Source: Gemmatimonadaceae bacterium (GTDB lineage: Bacteria; Gemmatimonadota; Gemmatimonadetes; Gemmatimonadales; Gemmatimonadaceae). Taken from it: 16,764 nucleotides of DNA. Within the stretch, counting starts at the first letter, position 1. Each line of letters starts with the position of its first letter. The notes beneath the pieces are model-generated. The model was not told the origin of the DNA. It was given only the letters and a program-made list of their open reading frames with translations, and ran no database searches. The position numbers and the translations under genes were made by a program. Positions 14,568-16,764 of this stretch are shown here, one piece after another. The stretch covers positions 1 through 16,764 of the forward strand of contig JANXUN010000218.1 in NCBI GenBank assembly GCA_025356185.1, given 5' to 3'.

Positions 14568-14572
14568 ACCAC

Positions 14573-15592
14573 ATGAAACGAACACACCTGTTGTCAGTTG
14601 TTGGAGCGATCGGGTTGAGCCTCGCGTCTGCGAGCGCACTCCTCGCGGAATCGACGCGTGCACAAGGCACACGGACTCCCGCTTCGCACGACAGCATTCC
14701 GAAGGCGTATATGCCACCCGCGAAAATGTGCCGCGTGTGGATCGATGGCGTTCCACCCGCTCAGCAGCCTGCTCCTACCGACTGTCCAACGGCCATCCAA
14801 AAAAAGCCGGCCAACGGTCGCGTGATTTACGGTGACGACAAGGCCAAAGAAAACTCGACCGACAAAGTGCCGGTAAAGGGGCTTGCAAAGCCGCCCGAGA
14901 AAAAGCCACCGCTCATTGCCCCTGATTTGCCCGCGCAAGATCCGCAATTCGCGCGAGCTGAGCACGAAAGCAAACGAATAAGTGATGGACAGATGTTTGG
15001 CGATCAGCCGGCTCATCAGCCGGCTTCGTCATATCCGGGAGGTGCGCTGTCACCGCAGGGGCGCATGGGGTCATACGGCGGGAACGGAGCGCAGGGGCCG
15101 GGCGGTTACGTGACGCAAGGCGGCGCAGTAGTCGGACCGGGCGCGATGTCCGATCCGCGCTATTACCAAGGCAATCCGAACGTGCATCCACCGGGTTTTG
15201 GATCTTCGGCATGCTTAGATCGCGACGGTGACGGCTGGTGCGATGATTCGCGATTTGGTCCGCCGGTGTGCTTGGACAAAGACAAGGATGGTCGCTGCGA
15301 CGACCTCCCAGGCTTTGCGAGTCAGGCGTATCCGCAAACACTGCCGCAGATGCGCGAAGTGCTTGCCGTGATTCAGGGCGTTCAGAGTCGCGACGTCATG
15401 ACCTGGCTTGGCACGAATGAGTTCACCGTGCGTGTCCCTGATCAAGGAAAGGGCGGCATTCCGTGGCGCGCGATTTTTCTCGATCAAGCGGGCGAGTTGC
15501 TGCAGATCTGGACGGATACGAATCGCGATGGACGCGCCGATCGTATCGAGATTTTTCGCGGTGGTCAGCGGGTGAAGTTGATTCAGCGGTAG
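14573..15592 (+). CDS. Exported protein with Cys-bracketed calcium-loop-like repeats
   Basis: A 339-residue secreted or periplasmic protein of unknown function. Residues 1-31 are a signal peptide (KRTH, hydrophobic core, cleavage near AESTRAQ). The mature N-terminus has the motif CRVWIDGVPPAQQPAPTDC (53-71), probably closed by a disulfide. A low-complexity Pro/Lys then Gly/Gln-rich linker follows (about 75-210). Two near-identical units, CLDRDGDGWCDD (214-225) and CLDKDKDGRCDD (233-244), resemble DxDxDG calcium loops of thrombospondin type 3 or dockerin/EF-hand repeats, bracketed by cysteines. The C-terminal domain (about 255-339) has a third degenerate loop, DTNRDGRADRIEIF (315-328), in a probable beta structure. 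Calcium binding and disulfides are inferences. The start is fixed by GGAGG upstream; the longer upstream frame is not coding in character. It converges with the Nramp gene, 45 bp away. Confidence 0.88.
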   Translation: MKRTHLLSVVGAIGLSLASASALLAESTRAQGTRTPASHDSIPKAYMPPAKMCRVWIDGVPPAQQPAPTDCPTAIQKKPANGRVIYGDDKAKENSTDKVPVKGLAKPPEKKPPLIAPDLPAQDPQFARAEHESKRISDGQMFGDQPAHQPASSYPGGALSPQGRMGSYGGNGAQGPGGYVTQGGAVVGPGAMSDPRYYQGNPNVHPPGFGSSACLDRDGDGWCDDSRFGPPVCLDKDKDGRCDDLPGFASQAYPQTLPQMREVLAVIQGVQSRDVMTWLGTNEFTVRVPDQGKGGIPWRAIFLDQAGELLQIWTDTNRDGRADRIEIFRGGQRVKLIQR

Positions 15593-15637
15593 GGTGCGCG
15601 TCATGGCGCCTGCGCTATTGCACCAGCGGTTACACGA

Positions 15638-16764
15638 CTACAACACAAACATTCCGAGCGCCGCCGCAAACATCGCCACGGTGGTAAACGCGACGACGCT
15701 AACGCCTAGCTTTGAACTTGGCTGACCGACCATCAGTTTAGGATCTGATGCGACGATGAGAATGCCAATGAGCAGAAATGGCGCAAGTAATCCGTTCAGG
15801 ACGGCGGTGAGATAGAGCGCCCGAACCGGATTGATGTTGATAAAGTCGAGCGCAATGCCAAACGCAATCGAAATCGCGAACGCTGAATAAAACGCGCGCG
15901 CTTTCGGATACAGCTCGTCCATCCCTTGTTTCCATCCAAAAATTTCTGCGAATGCGTAGGCGGCGGAGCCGGCGAGTGTTGGAATTGCCAGCGCGCCCGT
16001 GCCGACGAGTCCAACCGTATAGAGCAGCGACGCGAAACGCCCTGCGAGTGGCGTGAGCGCTTCGGCAACCTGTTTCGACGAGTCGGGGTGCGTGATGCCG
16101 TGGTTATGAAGCGTCACGGCCGTCGACAAGATGATGAAAAACATGACGAGATTCGAGAAGAGCGTGCCCGCGGTGACGTCAATTTTTCGCGTGCGAATTT
16201 CGAGCGGCGTCGCGCCCATGCGGGCGGCAATGGTGACGCGCCCGACGGATTTCTCTTCTTCGACTTCTTGCGACGCTTGCCAGAAAAATAGATACGGACT
16301 GATGGTGGTGCCGAGTATGGCGACGAGCATGCCCCACATCTCGCTGCCGTGCGGCAGCGATGGCACGAGGGTTGAATGGATAACGTCGCGCCAATCAAAG
16401 CCCACGATGAACGCATCGGCGATGTAGGCAAAGAGCACGAGCGCAAGCCACTTGAGCGCACTCGCAAGTGTTACGTATCTGATGCGAATGGTGATGAGAC
16501 CAATGCACAGGCCAAACGCAACGACCCACAGATGCACGTTGCCGCCAACGAGTAAGTGTGCAGCGTCGGCCATCCCCGACAGATCGGCGGCAATGTTGAT
16601 CGTGTTGCCCACGAGCAGCAGCGAGCACGAAAACCAGAGGAGCCAGGGCGGGTAGTGTATTCGAACGACGGACGCCAGGCCGCGCTTCGTCACCAGACCA
16701 ACGCGCGCGCACATGAGCTGCACGCCGCACATGAGCGGGAAGCTGAGCAGCGCGGTCCAGAGAA
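15638..16764 (-). CDS. Nramp-family divalent metal transporter, 5' truncated by window end
   Basis: Proton- or metal-coupled inner-membrane transporter of the Nramp (SLC11) superfamily. The frame continues past the window end with the expected sequence (LWTALLSFPLM before the first Met at 16732), so TM1 and its metal-binding DPGN motif are outside. About ten hydrophobic spans are visible in 374 residues. The TM2 motif (VQLMCARVGLVTKRGLA), TM3 region (NTINIAADLSGMADA) and TM6 (GTTISPYLFFWQASQEVEEEK) identify the family. In TM6 the usual Met-Pro-His is Ser-Pro-Tyr, so this is not a classical Mn2+/Fe2+ carrier; such changes occur in Nramp-related groups, including some Mg2+ transporters. The selectivity is therefore uncertain. 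The stop TAG is at 15638-15640, and the gene runs toward the exported protein gene with no clear terminator between them. Confidence 0.9.
   Translation of the reverse strand, partial: LWTALLSFPLMCGVQLMCARVGLVTKRGLASVVRIHYPPWLLWFSCSLLLVGNTINIAADLSGMADAAHLLVGGNVHLWVVAFGLCIGLITIRIRYVTLASALKWLALVLFAYIADAFIVGFDWRDVIHSTLVPSLPHGSEMWGMLVAILGTTISPYLFFWQASQEVEEEKSVGRVTIAARMGATPLEIRTRKIDVTAGTLFSNLVMFFIILSTAVTLHNHGITHPDSSKQVAEALTPLAGRFASLLYTVGLVGTGALAIPTLAGSAAYAFAEIFGWKQGMDELYPKARAFYSAFAISIAFGIALDFININPVRALYLTAVLNGLLAPFLLIGILIVASDPKLMVGQPSSKLGVSVVAFTTVAMFAAALGMFVL

Larger units (their letters stand above)
14216..14572. other. Intergenic region with GGGTTT-rich imperfect inverted repeat
   Basis: A 357-bp spacer. 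Its first third carries a T/G-rich arm (14246-14280) and an A/C-rich arm (14306-14346) that are imperfect reverse complements (TTTAGGTT...GTTTTG). The remainder, about 14350-14560, has no repeat or convincing ORF and presumably holds the promoter of the exported protein; TATACG at 14540-14545 is a weak -10 candidate without a matching -35. A reading frame crosses it in phase with the next gene but lacks coding character. Confidence 0.55.

Noticed and set aside
14369..14572. Upstream extension of the exported protein frame
   Set aside because: The signal peptide and GGAGG point to ATG 14573; the extra 68 residues lack coding character and would bury the signal peptide.

Overview
The window is a G+C-rich bacterial chromosome segment with ordinary housekeeping and signalling genes and no mobile elements, rRNA, tRNA or CRISPR. 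The content (Hanks-type kinases fused to membrane segments, an exported 'MCRVWIDGVPP' protein, a small Spy-like secreted protein, an RhlE-like helicase, a group III-like phosphofructokinase) together with mostly weak or absent Shine-Dalgarno sequences suggests Gemmatimonadota. That assignment is an inference from style, not a database match.

Layout. 25-2586 (-) is Lon protease, complete but with two insertions. 2587-2934 is the divergent spacer between lon and the kinases and carries a diverged 61-bp direct repeat. 2935-5166 and 5185-7584 (+) are two paralogous membrane Ser/Thr kinases, 18 bp apart, that share an unusual C-terminal helical module. Converging on them (-) are a small TPR protein (7595-7903) and an alpha/beta hydrolase-fold protein with Gly at the nucleophile position (8011-8871), separated by a perfect (GGGAGAC)x9 array. 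Next (-) is a small Spy-like secreted protein (9021-9434) with a strong terminator. After a 307-bp spacer, a toroid-like protein of unknown function (9742-10974) and a DEAD-box helicase (11006-12208) run on +. An orphan pseudopilin (12198-12650, -) overlaps the helicase 3' end; its leader is encoded by a second, degenerate heptad array. Divergent from it are a small putative lipoprotein (12821-13105) and phosphofructokinase (13136-14215), probably co-transcribed. A 357-bp spacer holds a GGGTTT-rich imperfect inverted repeat. Then comes an exported protein with Cys-bracketed calcium-loop-like repeats (14573-15592), facing a 5'-truncated Nramp-family transporter (15638 to the window end, -).

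Most striking. (1) The kinase pair shares a C-terminal module whose role cannot be read from sequence, and sits downstream of duplicated promoter-like repeats. (2) A 7-bp repeat family (consensus GGGAGAC) occurs at two loci 4.7 kb apart; at each it stops within a few bases of the conserved coding part of a minus-strand gene, and at one it supplies the prepilin leader. (3) Several enzymes carry key-residue changes: Ser to Gly in the hydrolase and MPH to SPY in the Nramp protein. Phosphofructokinase has the Gly/Lys combination that predicts ATP use within a clade that also contains PPi enzymes.
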